10,086 nucleotides of DNA from Phoronis ovalis (Eukaryota > Phoronida > Phoronidae): contig JAOXYB010068123.1 of NCBI GenBank assembly GCA_028565635.1, positions 1-10,086 on the forward strand. The letters are read 5' to 3'. Shown piece by piece: positions 1 through 7,659 of the stretch; the first letter of the stretch is position 1; each line of letters begins with the position of its first letter. Position numbers and translations under genes: made by a program. The notes below the pieces were generated by a model. The model was not told the origin of the DNA. It worked only from the letters and a program-made list of their open reading frames with translations, and did not search any database.

Positions 1-275
1 TAAACAATATCGAAAATCGTCACGTAAAAGACGATACCAATGCTGGGTATCCTATAGATAGGATAAACAGCAAAAAGACTAGACAAGCTCAAAATGTTTA
101 ATTGCTAATCTGGTGACTGTACAAGCTGTGGTTATCAGCCTGTACTATGTCTGGGAGGTAAACTTAAGTCATAGTGGACAGGCTCAACTCATCCGAATGC
201 TGCCAGTTTATCTCAGGGAAGTCTTCATCCAACAATACAAGACAGAAACTTGCTGTATGAAATTATCAACATGAA
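1..275. other. Non-coding, no feature recognised
   Basis: AT-rich sequence with stops in all frames. I see no convincing exon, repeat or RNA gene before the foldback arm that begins near 276. Confidence 0.6.
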
Positions 276-545
276 AATAACAATTCTAAACTGTGATTTC
301 TCTCACTTTGTGTGAAATTAAAGCCACTTTCAAATGGAAATTAATGTTCATATAGCTGCCCAGGGGCAAAAACAAAGAGAAAGGGAAAAAAGACATATTA
401 ATACGTGTCCAAGATCTATTTTCTGCATGTGGATTACAGACGATGGTTGCAATTGGCTATCTAATGCCATATGAACATTTCTATTTGAAAGTGGCCTAAT
501 TTCGCCGCACAAAGTGAGAGAAATCAATTTGAAATTGTTAATGTT
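276..545. mobile_element. Foldback / MITE-like inverted-repeat element
   Basis: The left arm (about 276-356) and the reverse complement of the right arm (about 466-545) align over roughly 70-80 bp. Both contain TGATTTCTCTCACTTTGTG, then AAATTA, GCCACTTTCAAAT, and TGTTCATAT. They differ by a few substitutions and small gaps; for example the right arm carries extra bases next to GTGCGG, and the left arm has a 4-base TTAA insertion near the tip. The spacer of about 110 bp (357-465) has no coding capacity. Two imperfect arms around a short non-coding spacer are typical of non-autonomous DNA transposons or foldback elements. I could not identify a target-site duplication, so the outer ends are approximate. 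Confidence 0.7.
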
Positions 546-1186
546 ATTTTTTATAAAAAATTGGGATTATATCCAGGCCTAGATGGTAACCCAGTATTGT
601 GTGTATTTTTAGCTAATTTCACCTCATGGTCTGTGTTGAGAATGCACAGAAAAGTTAATTGGTTAAGACTGCACGAAAAATTGGGAGTAGGCATGAGACA
701 TAAGTCTATTTACTAGAAGGCAAAATGTTAATATTGAGGTGGATGGGAAAATCAATTGTATCCTTATTCCAATATATATCAGAAAATGTGGCAGTTTAAT
801 TGTAGTGACATGCTGGCTTAGTTACAGAATTTTGAAGTTCTCTGCAAAACTATTGGTGTCACAGATAACAATTAATATTCGCAAGTACAATTTAGCTCCT
901 CGCTTCTAATCGTAAAAAACATCTAAAACTATATTAAAATTTTGGAATTGTTTCAAATTATTTATGATACTTATCAGAGCAAATATCCACGGAGTACCTG
1001 TATTTTATGCCCAGAACAGTAAACATTTTGTTTTGGAACCATCTTTGGCCATAGTGTCCAGTGATCGTCTAGAACAATTTTTTTTAGCTTTATATAGTTC
1101 ATACTTTAACGTGGTAAATTATAAAAAGTAACATAACAGTTGTGGTATTATTCAGGAAAAACTACAAGATTTTGAAGCATTTTAAA
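546..1186. other. Non-coding, no gene seen
   Basis: AT-rich sequence with homopolymer tracts and frequent stops on both strands. No exon with matching splice signals and no repeat structure was recognised. Confidence 0.55.
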
Positions 1187-1227
1187 ATGCATGGAGAGGT
1201 TTATGACATGCATGGAAAGTTTATGAC
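1187..1227. repeat. Tandem duplication, 2 x about 21 bp
   Basis: ATGCATGGAGAGGTTTATGAC (1187-1207) is followed directly by a 20-base copy (1208-1227) with one substitution and one base missing. This is a simple local duplication without coding meaning. Confidence 0.8.
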
Positions 1228-1519
1228 ATCAGATATTTTAAAAATATTTTGAGTAATTTCCTGCAACTGGGACTTTACTTGAAACATGGCACCACTTTTT
1301 ATACCTTTGAAGATCTTTTGTAAAGTATGCATATTGCAACATTTTTAATTAATTAAATTTCACTATTATTGTTTGGTTTACTTATTTAGGATTTCAGTCA
1401 GATACCTATAGGTAAAAAGAAGCAAAATACTCAACATACACACTGGGCAACATATAGTGGCCGGTCCTAACAATTTGTTTTTATTTAGGTAATGTTTAGG
1501 TAGGGGATACCTCCAAGGT
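1228..1519. other. Non-coding, no gene seen
   Basis: AT-rich sequence without a usable reading frame. Nothing beyond T- and A-rich tracts was recognised. Confidence 0.5.
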
Positions 1520-1788
1520 ACAATACTCGCACTTAAAAATCAGCAATGCTCGCTGCTCACACTTAACAAGAAAAATTGACAACCAAAAAAAAAACCGGTT
1601 CCCAAAAAAAAACGGTCAGCAAAAAAACGACAACCAAAAAAAAAACATCGTCAAAACACAAAATAGTACCCTAAATTAAAAAAATATGCAAAATAATGTC
1701 GCCAAAAGCCAGTGCTCACTACTCGTACTTAACTGACCAAGGCAATGCTTGCTGCTCGCACTTAACAGACCAAATGCTCGCTGCTCGG
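1520..1788. repeat. GCTCGCTGCTC repeats flanking an A-rich block
   Basis: A unit of about 30-33 bp, roughly AATGCTCGCTGCTCGCACTT then AACAGACCAA, recurs in the same orientation. A partial copy lies at 1520-1542, with further copies at 1543-1568, 1709-1742 and 1743-1773, and a truncated copy at 1774-1788. Between the two groups (about 1569-1690) is an A-rich block with runs of seven to ten A broken by CCGGTTCCC, CGGTCAGC and CGACAACC. The GC-rich repeated words stand out from the AT-rich surroundings. This may be the remnant of a mobile element or a small minisatellite. The plus-strand reading frame starting at 1696 begins inside these repeats and is not treated as a gene. Confidence 0.6.
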
Positions 1789-2766
1789 AATACAGCTCTC
1801 ATTAAGAGTGGCACCTCCATCATTTTAGCAGGGGTAAAACTAGTTATAGGTATATTTTGCTCTGTAAATCATCTTTCGCAATTATGCAATGCAGTTCCTG
1901 AATTGTTGGATCGATTACACACAATATATGTAGCAGTTTTTAAACTGTGTAGAGAATACAAATGATAGCCCAGTCATATGTACTAATTAAGTTAAAACTT
2001 GAAATTTCTGTAACAAAGCACATGTATGATCAACAAAGTTGAGGCCAATTCTGCATTTTGCAAAACACTGCTATTTACACGTCACTGGTAATTCAACTGC
2101 TATACTGTTTCTCTGCCATATTGGAAAAAAAATTCCAGAAATACACCAATGGTAATTTTAATTAAAATTATTTATTGAACTATATACCTCATGGCAAAAA
2201 AGATGTTTTTAACCATAGTTATATAATAATCTAAAACTCAAAGTACGAACTTAAGAATTCCTGTTTTCATCACATTCGGACATTGCCATCAGACAAATCA
2301 CTTTTCTTTAAGAAAATTATTGCAACTACATAATACACCTTTAACATAGCTATCGCATACAAAATATAACAATCATTAAGTACAAAGAAGAAGATATTCA
2401 CGTGTCACATGGTAATGTGATTTCATTCTTAAAATGCACAGTATTTTAGCAATAAGATCATTTCATCAAATTGCATAAAATATATAATACATGCTCTATT
2501 GTTGGTCCAAATGAACTGACCATATGACTCGGGAAATACTGTCAGTGCTTGCAATAGACCACTTGTGTGCACTCGGCGGAGCCTTCAGTCTTAGACCCAA
2601 TCGTTCCAGCATGTCGCATTTTGTGAATGAACAATGATGTAGTTCTGGGTGTGTTGGTGTGATTCATTCATAAAACACTTTCTTTGCATGCTGAGCCAAA
2701 ACCAAAAAAATTTTTGATCTAAGAAATACCCTCCTTTTTGTGAGCATATCAATACAAAAACAAATA
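1789..2766. other. Non-coding, no gene seen
   Basis: AT-rich sequence. An open frame on the plus strand continues to 1965, but it has no splice signals, codon pattern or motif that supports a product. The GC-richer patch around 2520-2700 also shows no sustained frame. Confidence 0.5.
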
Positions 2767-2772
2767 TTTATT
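2767..2772 (-). promoter_or_regulatory. Poly(A) signal AATAAA downstream of the 2858-3003 exon
   Basis: The plus strand reads TTTATT, that is AATAAA on the minus strand, about 86 nt after the TAA stop at 2858-2860. The spacing fits a short 3' UTR. In AT-rich DNA this hexamer also arises by chance, so it supports the exon call only mildly. Confidence 0.4.
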
Positions 2773-2857
2773 AATAATTTCTTACTTTGTTAAATTTTCA
2801 ACATTTAAAGTTTTTCTAAAGTCAGATTAAAAAAAAAACAAGTACTGTATATACTTT

Positions 2858-3003
2858 TTAACTAAAGGATGCTGGAATTGAAGGAGTCTGAGTGTGGTGC
2901 CCTCCAGTGCATGCAAATAGTCTATAATTATTAGATAACAAGAGGTCTGCTGGTGCAGACAGATGCCCATCATATGATGTAATTGCTTTAGTTGTAAAGC
3001 CAT
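2858..3003 (-). CDS. Candidate C-terminal coding exon (47 residues), possible alternative tail
   Basis: On the minus strand, an acceptor (TATATATGCAAAG, with AG at 3005-3004) can open an exon at 3003. It enters in phase 1 and reads 47 codons to TAA at 2858-2860. The peptide begins GFTTKAITSYDGHL and ends HHTQTPSIPASFS. It is balanced in composition, uses varied codons and has two tyrosines (SYDG, NNYRL), unlike the low-complexity translations around it. An AATAAA signal follows. I recognise no family, and there is no ATG suited to an independent start, so it would have to be a terminal exon. The only phase-1 donor I can pair it with is inside the receptor tail exon (7034), which would give that receptor a different, shorter tail. 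Weak points: the acceptor is AAG rather than CAG or TAG, and 47 open codons can occur by chance. Confidence 0.35.
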
Positions 3004-3090
3004 CTTTGCATATATAAGAGTTTTGAGGTTGATAATAGAGCGAAAATTTCAAATTTTTGGTTTAAAAGGAAAAAAAGGTGGTTTTCCTCT

Positions 3091-3323
3091 GTCTTTCCCG
3101 AAATGGCGTACCAAATATAAAGCTGATCAGATAAAAACTGAAGCAGTTATTGTGCGACAAAGAAGCAAATACGCACAACAAAAAATGTCGAAGATTCATA
3201 TCGGCATTTGACCTACTTCTCAAGGTCAATTTGAAATATCACTTGGTCTAATACACCCACCAACATATGACCTTCATAAATCCACCTTCAAATCATCCAA
3301 TCATCACTTCGTCTTTCCTCAAA
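3091..3323. repeat. Left edge of the array: truncated alpha module plus linker
   Basis: The linker word TCTTTCCCGAAATGGCG is joined directly to the core word TACCAAATATAAAGCTG near 3105-3110. In the intact unit at 5097-5214 these two words are about 110 bp apart. The hairpin and the first half of the core are therefore missing, which is an internal deletion. A normal linker follows up to the first beta module at 3324. Confidence 0.75.
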
Positions 3324-4102
3324 ATGGCCACCAGTCGGCCATGTTAGAAGTAATCAGGGTCAAACTCATATCCAACATCTACTTTGACCAGTACTTACCC
3401 TGTGCCAAATATGAAGATGATTCGACTAAAACAAAAGCAATTATTGCAAGCTAACATCTCGAGAACAAACATGGCTGCCAGTCTGCCATCTTGGAAGTTA
3501 TCCAAGTTAAAATTACTGCCTATCTGCACTTTGACCAGTATTTAGCCGGTACCTAATATAAAGCTGATATGATAAAAACTGAAGCAGTCATTGCAAGACA
3601 AGAAAATTGTTACGCAAATGAAAAATGTCAAAGATTCGTATCGGAATTTGACCTACTTCTCAAGATCACTTTGAAATGTCAACTGGCCAAATACACCCCA
3701 CCTTTGAATCGTCCAGTCATCGCTTCATCTTTCCCAAAATGGGCGCAATGTAATGTGCACTATAGGGAAAAAAACATGGCCACCAGTAGGCCATCTTGAA
3801 AGTGATCCACATGGAAATTTCAGACAATCTGCATTTTGACCTGTGTTTACCCTGTACCAAACATAAAGTTTATCTGACAAAAACTGAAGCAGTTATTGTG
3901 CGACAAAGAAAGTATTACGCACAAAAAAATGTCAAAGATTCGCATTGGCATTTGACCTACTTCTCAAGGTCATTTTGAAATGTGGCCTAACTTAATACGT
4001 CCACCAACCTATGGCCTATGTGAATCCACCTTTGAATCGTCCAATCATCGCTCCGTCTTTCCCAAAATGGGCACAAAGTAACGTGCACCTTCGGGTATAA
4101 AC
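3324..4102. repeat. Higher-order repeat copy 1 (beta, alpha, alpha)
   Basis: Modules start at 3324 (beta), 3471 (alpha) and 3776 (alpha), for a total of 779 bp. The first alpha hairpin is damaged (ATGGCTGCCAGTCTGCCAT) and the third module reads CCAGTAGG in the loop. Confidence 0.8.
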
Positions 4103-4478
4103 ATGGCCACCAGTCGGCCATGTTGGAAGTAATTGGGTCAAACTTATATGATACGTGTACTTTGACCAGTATTTACCATGTACCACATATGAAGATGATC
4201 CAACAAAAACAAAAGCTATTATTGCGAGCCAACATCTCGAGAATAAACATGGCCACCAGTCGGCCATTTTGAATGTGATCCACGTCGAAATTACAGACAA
4301 TCTACATTTTGACCTGTATTTATCCTGTACCAAATATAAAACTGATTGCATAAAAACTGAAGCAGTTATTGCGCGACAAAAAAATGTTACGCGCAAAAAT
4401 TGTCAAAGATTCGTATCAACATTTGACCTTTTCTCAAGGTCATTTTGAAATGTCACCTGGCCTAATATGCCCACCAAC

Positions 4479-4486
4479 CCATGGCC
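4479..4486. repeat. Target-site duplication, left copy
   Basis: CCATGGCC lies immediately before the inserted element and is identical to 5041-5048. An uninterrupted array linker carries the same word once (5828-5835). Confidence 0.85.
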
Positions 4487-4547
4487 CCTGGGGGAGTGGT
4501 CAATATGAAAGTGGGTACCTATGTTCCAACATGACTTTTCAAAAAAG

Positions 4548-4930
4548 CCCCTAACGAAGTGAAATTCTGCAAAAAATACACCCTTGGAAATGATTTTTTA
4601 AAAAAAATACTCCCCTTAGGAAGTGTTTTTTTTGAAAAAATACACCCCTATGGAAGTGGATCACGTGATACCTGAACCCTGACCTGACCAATCGTGTGCC
4701 GTGTTTTAACAGGTCATTCTCAAAATAGCATCAATTCAGGAAGTAACTTTCATATGACGGGAATACACATTCTGGTAAACATATTAAGTTTTCTTGATCG
4801 CATTGCACCCACTAACGAAGTGAAATTTTAACGATTACTCTAACGAAGTGAAATTTCCAAACAACACCCCTTAGGAAGTGTCACACCTCTAAAAAACAAC
4901 CCCTTTTCGTGATTTTAGCCAAAAAACAGA
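4548..4930. repeat. Internal direct repeats of the 554-bp element, unit about 32 bp
   Basis: A unit of the form CCCCTAACGAAGTGAAATT followed by an A-rich stretch recurs in one orientation. Copies start near 4548, 4581, 4612 and 4644 on the left, and near 4808, 4838, 4867 and 4899 on the right. The GAAGTG or GGAAGTG word is the best conserved part. A non-repetitive centre (about 4675-4800) separates the two groups. Repeats next to transposon ends often bind transposase, but that role is inference here. Confidence 0.7.
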
Positions 4931-4939
4931 CCCTAAGCA

Positions 4940-4955
4940 CGTAACGCGCGTTACG
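4940..4955. repeat. Perfect 16-bp palindrome
   Basis: CGTAACGCGCGTTACG equals its own reverse complement. It lies inside the transposon near its right end and is CpG-rich in an AT-rich setting. Confidence 0.9.
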
Positions 4956-5040
4956 CACCGGCGGTTTGAAAAACATACCCTTTCTTGCGAAATTTTGTTG
5001 CAACATGCGTACCCACTTTTATATTGACCACCTCCCCGGG

Positions 5041-5048
5041 CCATGGCC
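5041..5048. repeat. Target-site duplication, right copy
   Basis: CCATGGCC directly follows the right terminal inverted repeat. The sequence then continues with TTCGTGAATCCACC exactly as in an uninterrupted linker. Confidence 0.85.
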
Positions 5049-5460
5049 TTCGTGAATCCACCTTCGAATCGTCCAGTCATCGCTTCGTCTTTCCTGAAAT
5101 GGGCGCAACGTAACGTGCACTATCGGGAAAAAACATGGCCGCCAGTCGGCCATTATGAAAGTGATCCACATGGAAATTACAGACGATCTGCATTTTGACC
5201 TTTATTTACACTATACCAAACATGAAATAGATCGGATAAAAACTGAAGCAGTTATTGCGCGACAAAGAAAGTATTATGCACAAAAAATGTCGAAGATTCG
5301 CATCGGCATTTCACCTACTTCTCAAGGTCATTTTGAAATGTGGCCTAGCCTAATACGCCCGCCATTCTATGGCCTACGTGAACCCACCTTTGAATCGTCC
5401 AGTCAGAGCTTCATCTTTCCCAAAATGGGCGCAACATAACGTGCACTCTCGGGTACAAAC

Positions 5461-6058
5461 ATGGCTGCCAGTCGGCAATGTTGGAAGTAATCGGGGTCAA
5501 ACTTATATCATACGTGTACTTTGACCAGTATTTACTCTGTACCAAATATAAAGATGATCCTACAAAAACAAAAGCTATTATTGCGAGCTAACATCTCGAG
5601 AACAAACTGGCCACCAGTCGGCCATCTTGAAGGTGATCCATTTCGAAATTATAGATGATCTGCATGTTGACCTGTATTTATCCTGTACCAAATATAAAGC
5701 TGATCGGATAAAAACTGAAGCAGCAAAAAAGTGTTACGCGCAACAAAAATTGTCAGATTCGTATCGACATTTGACCTACTTCTCAAGGGCATTTTGAAAT
5801 GTCACCTGGCCTAATACACCCACCAACCCATGGCCTTCGTGAATCCACCTTCAAATCGTCAAGTCAATGCTTTGTCTTTCCCGAAATGGGCGCAATGTAC
5901 GGTGCACTCTCGGGTACAAACATGGCCACCTATCGGCCATCTTGGAAGTAATCTAGGTAAAATTTTGTCCGACATGTGCTTTGACCTGTATTTACCCTGT
6001 ACCAAATACGAAGATGATCTGATGAAAGCTGAAGCCGTTATATCGAGACAAAGAAAAG
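5461..6058. repeat. Higher-order repeat copy 3, shortened, right edge of array
   Basis: Modules start at 5461 (beta), 5607 (alpha) and 5922. The last one has a beta-type linker and beta-type sequence (CTTGGAAGTAATCTAGG) but sits 315 bp after an alpha module. One alpha module with its linker has apparently been lost. Part of the word after the core is also missing at about 5715-5735. Similarity stops near 6058, just before a CGC run. Confidence 0.75.
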
Positions 6059-6068
6059 TTGGATATGA

Positions 6069-6083
6069 CGCCGCCGCCGCCGC
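6069..6083. repeat. Short CGC microsatellite, 5 units
   Basis: (CGC)5 marks the right boundary of the array in otherwise AT-rich sequence. It is translated in short open frames on either side, but nothing supports a gene here. Confidence 0.8.
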
Positions 6084-6140
6084 ATGCCCTATATGACTAT
6101 ATGCCCATTCACTATTACATAGGGATGCTTTATGGGCATA
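6083..6140. repeat. Nested imperfect inverted repeat
   Basis: TATGCCCAT (6100-6108) pairs with ATGGGCATA (6132-6140), and GCATGCCCTAT (6083-6093) pairs imperfectly with ATAGGGATGC (6119-6128). The arms interleave, so only one stem could form at a time. No product is suggested. Confidence 0.55.
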
Positions 6141-6679
6141 AAAATTGCAAAACCATGCTTATATGCACACAAAGTTGTAACAGGTGGTCACTTCTATGCA
6201 CATGTTGTATTAGCTACTGTTTATTAAACTCCATATGTCTTATTTGTTTTGTTTTGAAATTAAAAGAAATTTGAAATTTCAATAACTTTTACACATCAAA
6301 AAACCTAATTGATGCTGTGTCATCAGGCTTCTTGGAGGAACATCGATTTGCAGCACTTATGTACTTACAAGCTAAGCTTGAGCATATGAATTATTAAATT
6401 ACGGCTTTCTTTAATTTTATAATATGGAAAATTTAACATATCTTAACAATTTTTTACCCAGATTCCACATATTCTTGTATATAACATTATCAAATATACA
6501 ATACACAATTATCTACATTTTTTAAAGTGTCTACAAAAGAGTATATATAGTTTTTTTTGCAAACTTTCAATAGTTGGAAAAAAAATAAATTGCAAAATGA
6601 TAAATGCAATAATAGAAGATATTCCGAACCAAAACCCTTCAAATATGATATCCATAGATTTGTGCGTACAAGTTCATAA
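6141..6679. other. Non-coding, downstream of the receptor exon
   Basis: AT-rich sequence, minus-strand 3' flank of the receptor gene. A second AATAAA on the minus strand (TTTATT at 6220-6225) could serve as a distal poly(A) signal. Nothing else was recognised. Confidence 0.5.
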
Positions 6680-6685
6680 TTTATT
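6680..6685 (-). promoter_or_regulatory. Poly(A) signal AATAAA of the receptor gene
   Basis: The plus strand reads TTTATT, giving AATAAA on the minus strand about 63 nt after the TAA stop at 6748-6750. This implies a short 3' UTR for the receptor transcript. A distal alternative exists at 6220-6225. Confidence 0.45.
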
Positions 6686-6747
6686 TATCCAAAGGTCCAT
6701 AATTATATAATTAGATGGTTTTGATTATTTTTTGCATGGTGCAAATA

Positions 6748-7214
6748 TTAGATGTCTACCTGCATATAGATTTCACTAGTATGTTCTGATTCCGGGTTAT
6801 ATTCCACTTTTTGTGATTGGTTTTCATAATCAGAAATCTGCCTTTGACAAGAATGATGAACTCTGTATTGAACTGACTGCTTTTCTAAGCAGTGTGGACA
6901 CAACTGTTGTGTAAACTGCTCAGGATGATCAACCATTTGGTTTACACACTGTGGTAGAGGTTGATTTGCTTCTGCAGGTACATTCCCCTCAGTTTCAGTG
7001 CAAACATTTTCTAAATTTGCAGGTCTTTCATTACCTGGTCTAAGATTCAGATGTAAACTTTGCGTTGAAATGGAGTCCTTTAATCTGTCAGCTGGGATTT
7101 GGTCACTTTGGCATTTGGGATAGTTTCGACAAATGGTTACTAGAATCAGTATAAAAACGCAAACAAAGGCAGCAGCTCCAAGAAAAATTCCAGCAATGAC
7201 AGCAGCATCTAAAT
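6748..7214 (-). CDS. Last exon of a single-pass transmembrane receptor: TM helix and cytoplasmic tail
   Basis: The acceptor CTATTTGTAATTGTTACAG (minus strand, AG at 7216-7215) has a pyrimidine-leaning tract and opens this exon in phase 1. The exon then reads 154 codons to TAA at 6748-6750. Residues 3-28 form a clear transmembrane helix (AAVIAGIFLG to VTIC) containing a GxxxG motif. A basic residue follows, and then a hydrophilic tail of 126 residues, the topology expected of a type I surface receptor. The tail holds five tyrosines: RNYPKC, VQYRVH, SDYENQ, VEYNPE and EIYMQV. SDYENQ fits the YxN pattern bound by Grb2-type SH2 domains; EIYMQV resembles an ITIM but has Glu at -2. A CPHC...HHSC cluster lies at mid-tail. 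The reading frame does not need an internal ATG. Without the intron it would meet a stop at 7300, which favours the splice site. The ectodomain and family are unknown from this window; an immunoglobulin-superfamily or similar receptor is a guess based on phase-1 introns. Confidence 0.75.
7029..7038 (-). promoter_or_regulatory. Possible alternative 5' splice site inside the tail exon
   Basis: The minus strand reads ACCAG then GTAATG, with the intron starting at 7034, a good donor match that splits a Gly codon in phase 1. Use of this site would remove the tail after SLHLNLRP and could join in frame to the phase-1 acceptor at 3004. I see the site directly; its use is inference. Confidence 0.3.
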
Positions 7215-7373
7215 CTGTAACAATTACAAATAGATATGCTATTACTTTCTTCAGCTCTCCAACCTTCCAGCCAGAAACTGTAACTGAAATCGATCGGACT
7301 TATATGTTTCAAAATAGTACAGATTTTAAACTTACTAATTCTTTCAATCCTCTTATGAGAGGGGTACGTAGTT

Positions 7374-7525
7374 CCCATAGATCACCATTCGTCACTTAAA
7401 AAAAACTAAATTCACCATTCACCAGCAATTTGTAAACCTCATTCACGTTCACCAGTAAATAGAACTATTCACCATTCGATCACCATAGTGTTCAATAAAC
7501 AATTCACCAATATATCAATTCACAA
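7374..7525. repeat. TTCACC-rich degenerate repeat zone (left)
   Basis: ATTCACCATTCACCAG, ATTCACGTTCACCAG, ATTCACCATTCGATCACC, ATTCACCAAT and ATTCACAAAC occur within 150 bp in one orientation. Confidence 0.75.
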
Positions 7526-7659
7526 ACTCATAATATTCTTACAAATTCTGAGATCTCCTTTCTGACATTTATAAGATGTTTTAGATGTAAAGTATGTAAT
7601 ATTTATTTATTTGCTGACTTAATTATGAGATCATTAAGTTGTATATTTTTTACGATATG

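Larger units (their letters stand above)
4487..5040. mobile_element. Non-autonomous DNA transposon (554 bp) with 45-bp terminal inverted repeats
   Basis: The left end (4487-4531) and the reverse complement of the right end (4996-5040) match at about 39 of 45 positions. They share GTGGTCAATAT, AAAGTGGGTAC and the ATGTT/CAACA words. The element is flanked by an exact 8-bp duplication, CCATGGCC, and the empty site can be read from another array copy, so the boundaries are firm. It has no coding capacity. Inside are about 30-33-bp direct repeats and a 16-bp palindrome. An 8-bp duplication is known for hAT, P and some Merlin-type elements. The ends do not show an obvious CAG-type hAT terminus, so I do not assign a superfamily. 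An autonomous relative would have to supply transposase. Confidence 0.88.
4103..5460. repeat. Higher-order repeat copy 2 (beta, alpha, alpha), interrupted
   Basis: Modules start at 4103 (beta), 4249 (alpha) and 5135 (alpha). Subtracting the 554-bp element and its 8-bp duplication leaves about 796 bp, matching copy 1. The interruption lies in the linker, at the CCATGGCC word. Confidence 0.8.
3091..6058. repeat. Diverged higher-order tandem repeat array
   Basis: Nine complete core modules, each starting at a small inverted repeat (ATGGCC-ACCAGTC-GGCCAT consensus), begin at 3324, 3471, 3776, 4103, 4249, 5135, 5461, 5607 and 5922; a deleted tenth lies at 3091-3170. Every core then reads roughly TTTGACCTGTATTTACCCTG, TACCAAATATAAAG and an AAAACTGAAGCAGTTATTG-type word. 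There are two core types. One is followed by GCGCGACAAAGAAAG (alpha); the other has ACAAAAGCTATTATTGCGAG and AACATCTCGAGAA (beta). Linkers carry CACCAACC(C)ATGGCCTTCGTG, GAATCGTCCAGTCATCGCTT and AAATGGGCGCAACGTAACGTG. Spacing follows beta-146-alpha-305/324-alpha-326-beta, giving a period of about 780-800 bp once the inserted transposon is removed. Open frames on both strands inside the array are repeat translations, not genes. Confidence 0.9.

Noticed and set aside
1696-1965. 89-codon plus-strand frame
   Set aside because: It begins inside the GCTCGCTGCTC repeats and has no splice signals, recognisable domain or coding-like composition. It is best explained as chance.
2640-2700. Similarity between 2660-2700 and 9165-9205 (TGTGATTCATT, ATAAA, CATGC)
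   Set aside because: Only about 17 bases align well; the rest diverges. Too short to call a dispersed repeat without a search.
4016-4396. 126-codon open frame on the minus strand
   Set aside because: It lies wholly inside the tandem array and translates two adjacent modules. Equivalent frames in other modules are broken by stops and indels, with no sign of protein-level conservation.
4155-4448. Plus-strand frame with repeated (I)KTEAVIARQ-like peptides, also at 3023, 3569, 3796 and 5155
   Set aside because: The recurring peptide is simply the DNA repeat translated. Frames differ among modules, and starts and stops are at arbitrary places.
6059-6274. 71-codon plus-strand frame starting at the CGC run
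   Set aside because: It begins at the array edge, continues into AT-rich DNA with a Cys/Leu/Ile-rich chance translation, and has no splice or motif support.
7320-7335. Strong donor-like GTAAGTTT on the minus strand just upstream of the membrane exon
   Set aside because: No acceptable acceptor or open coding stretch precedes it, so no exon can be defined.
7103-7399. Open frames of about 90 codons on both strands over the receptor exon
   Set aside because: Shadows of the receptor exon in other frames. They cross the predicted intron boundary and yield Ser/Cys/Ile-rich peptides without the TM-then-tail organisation.
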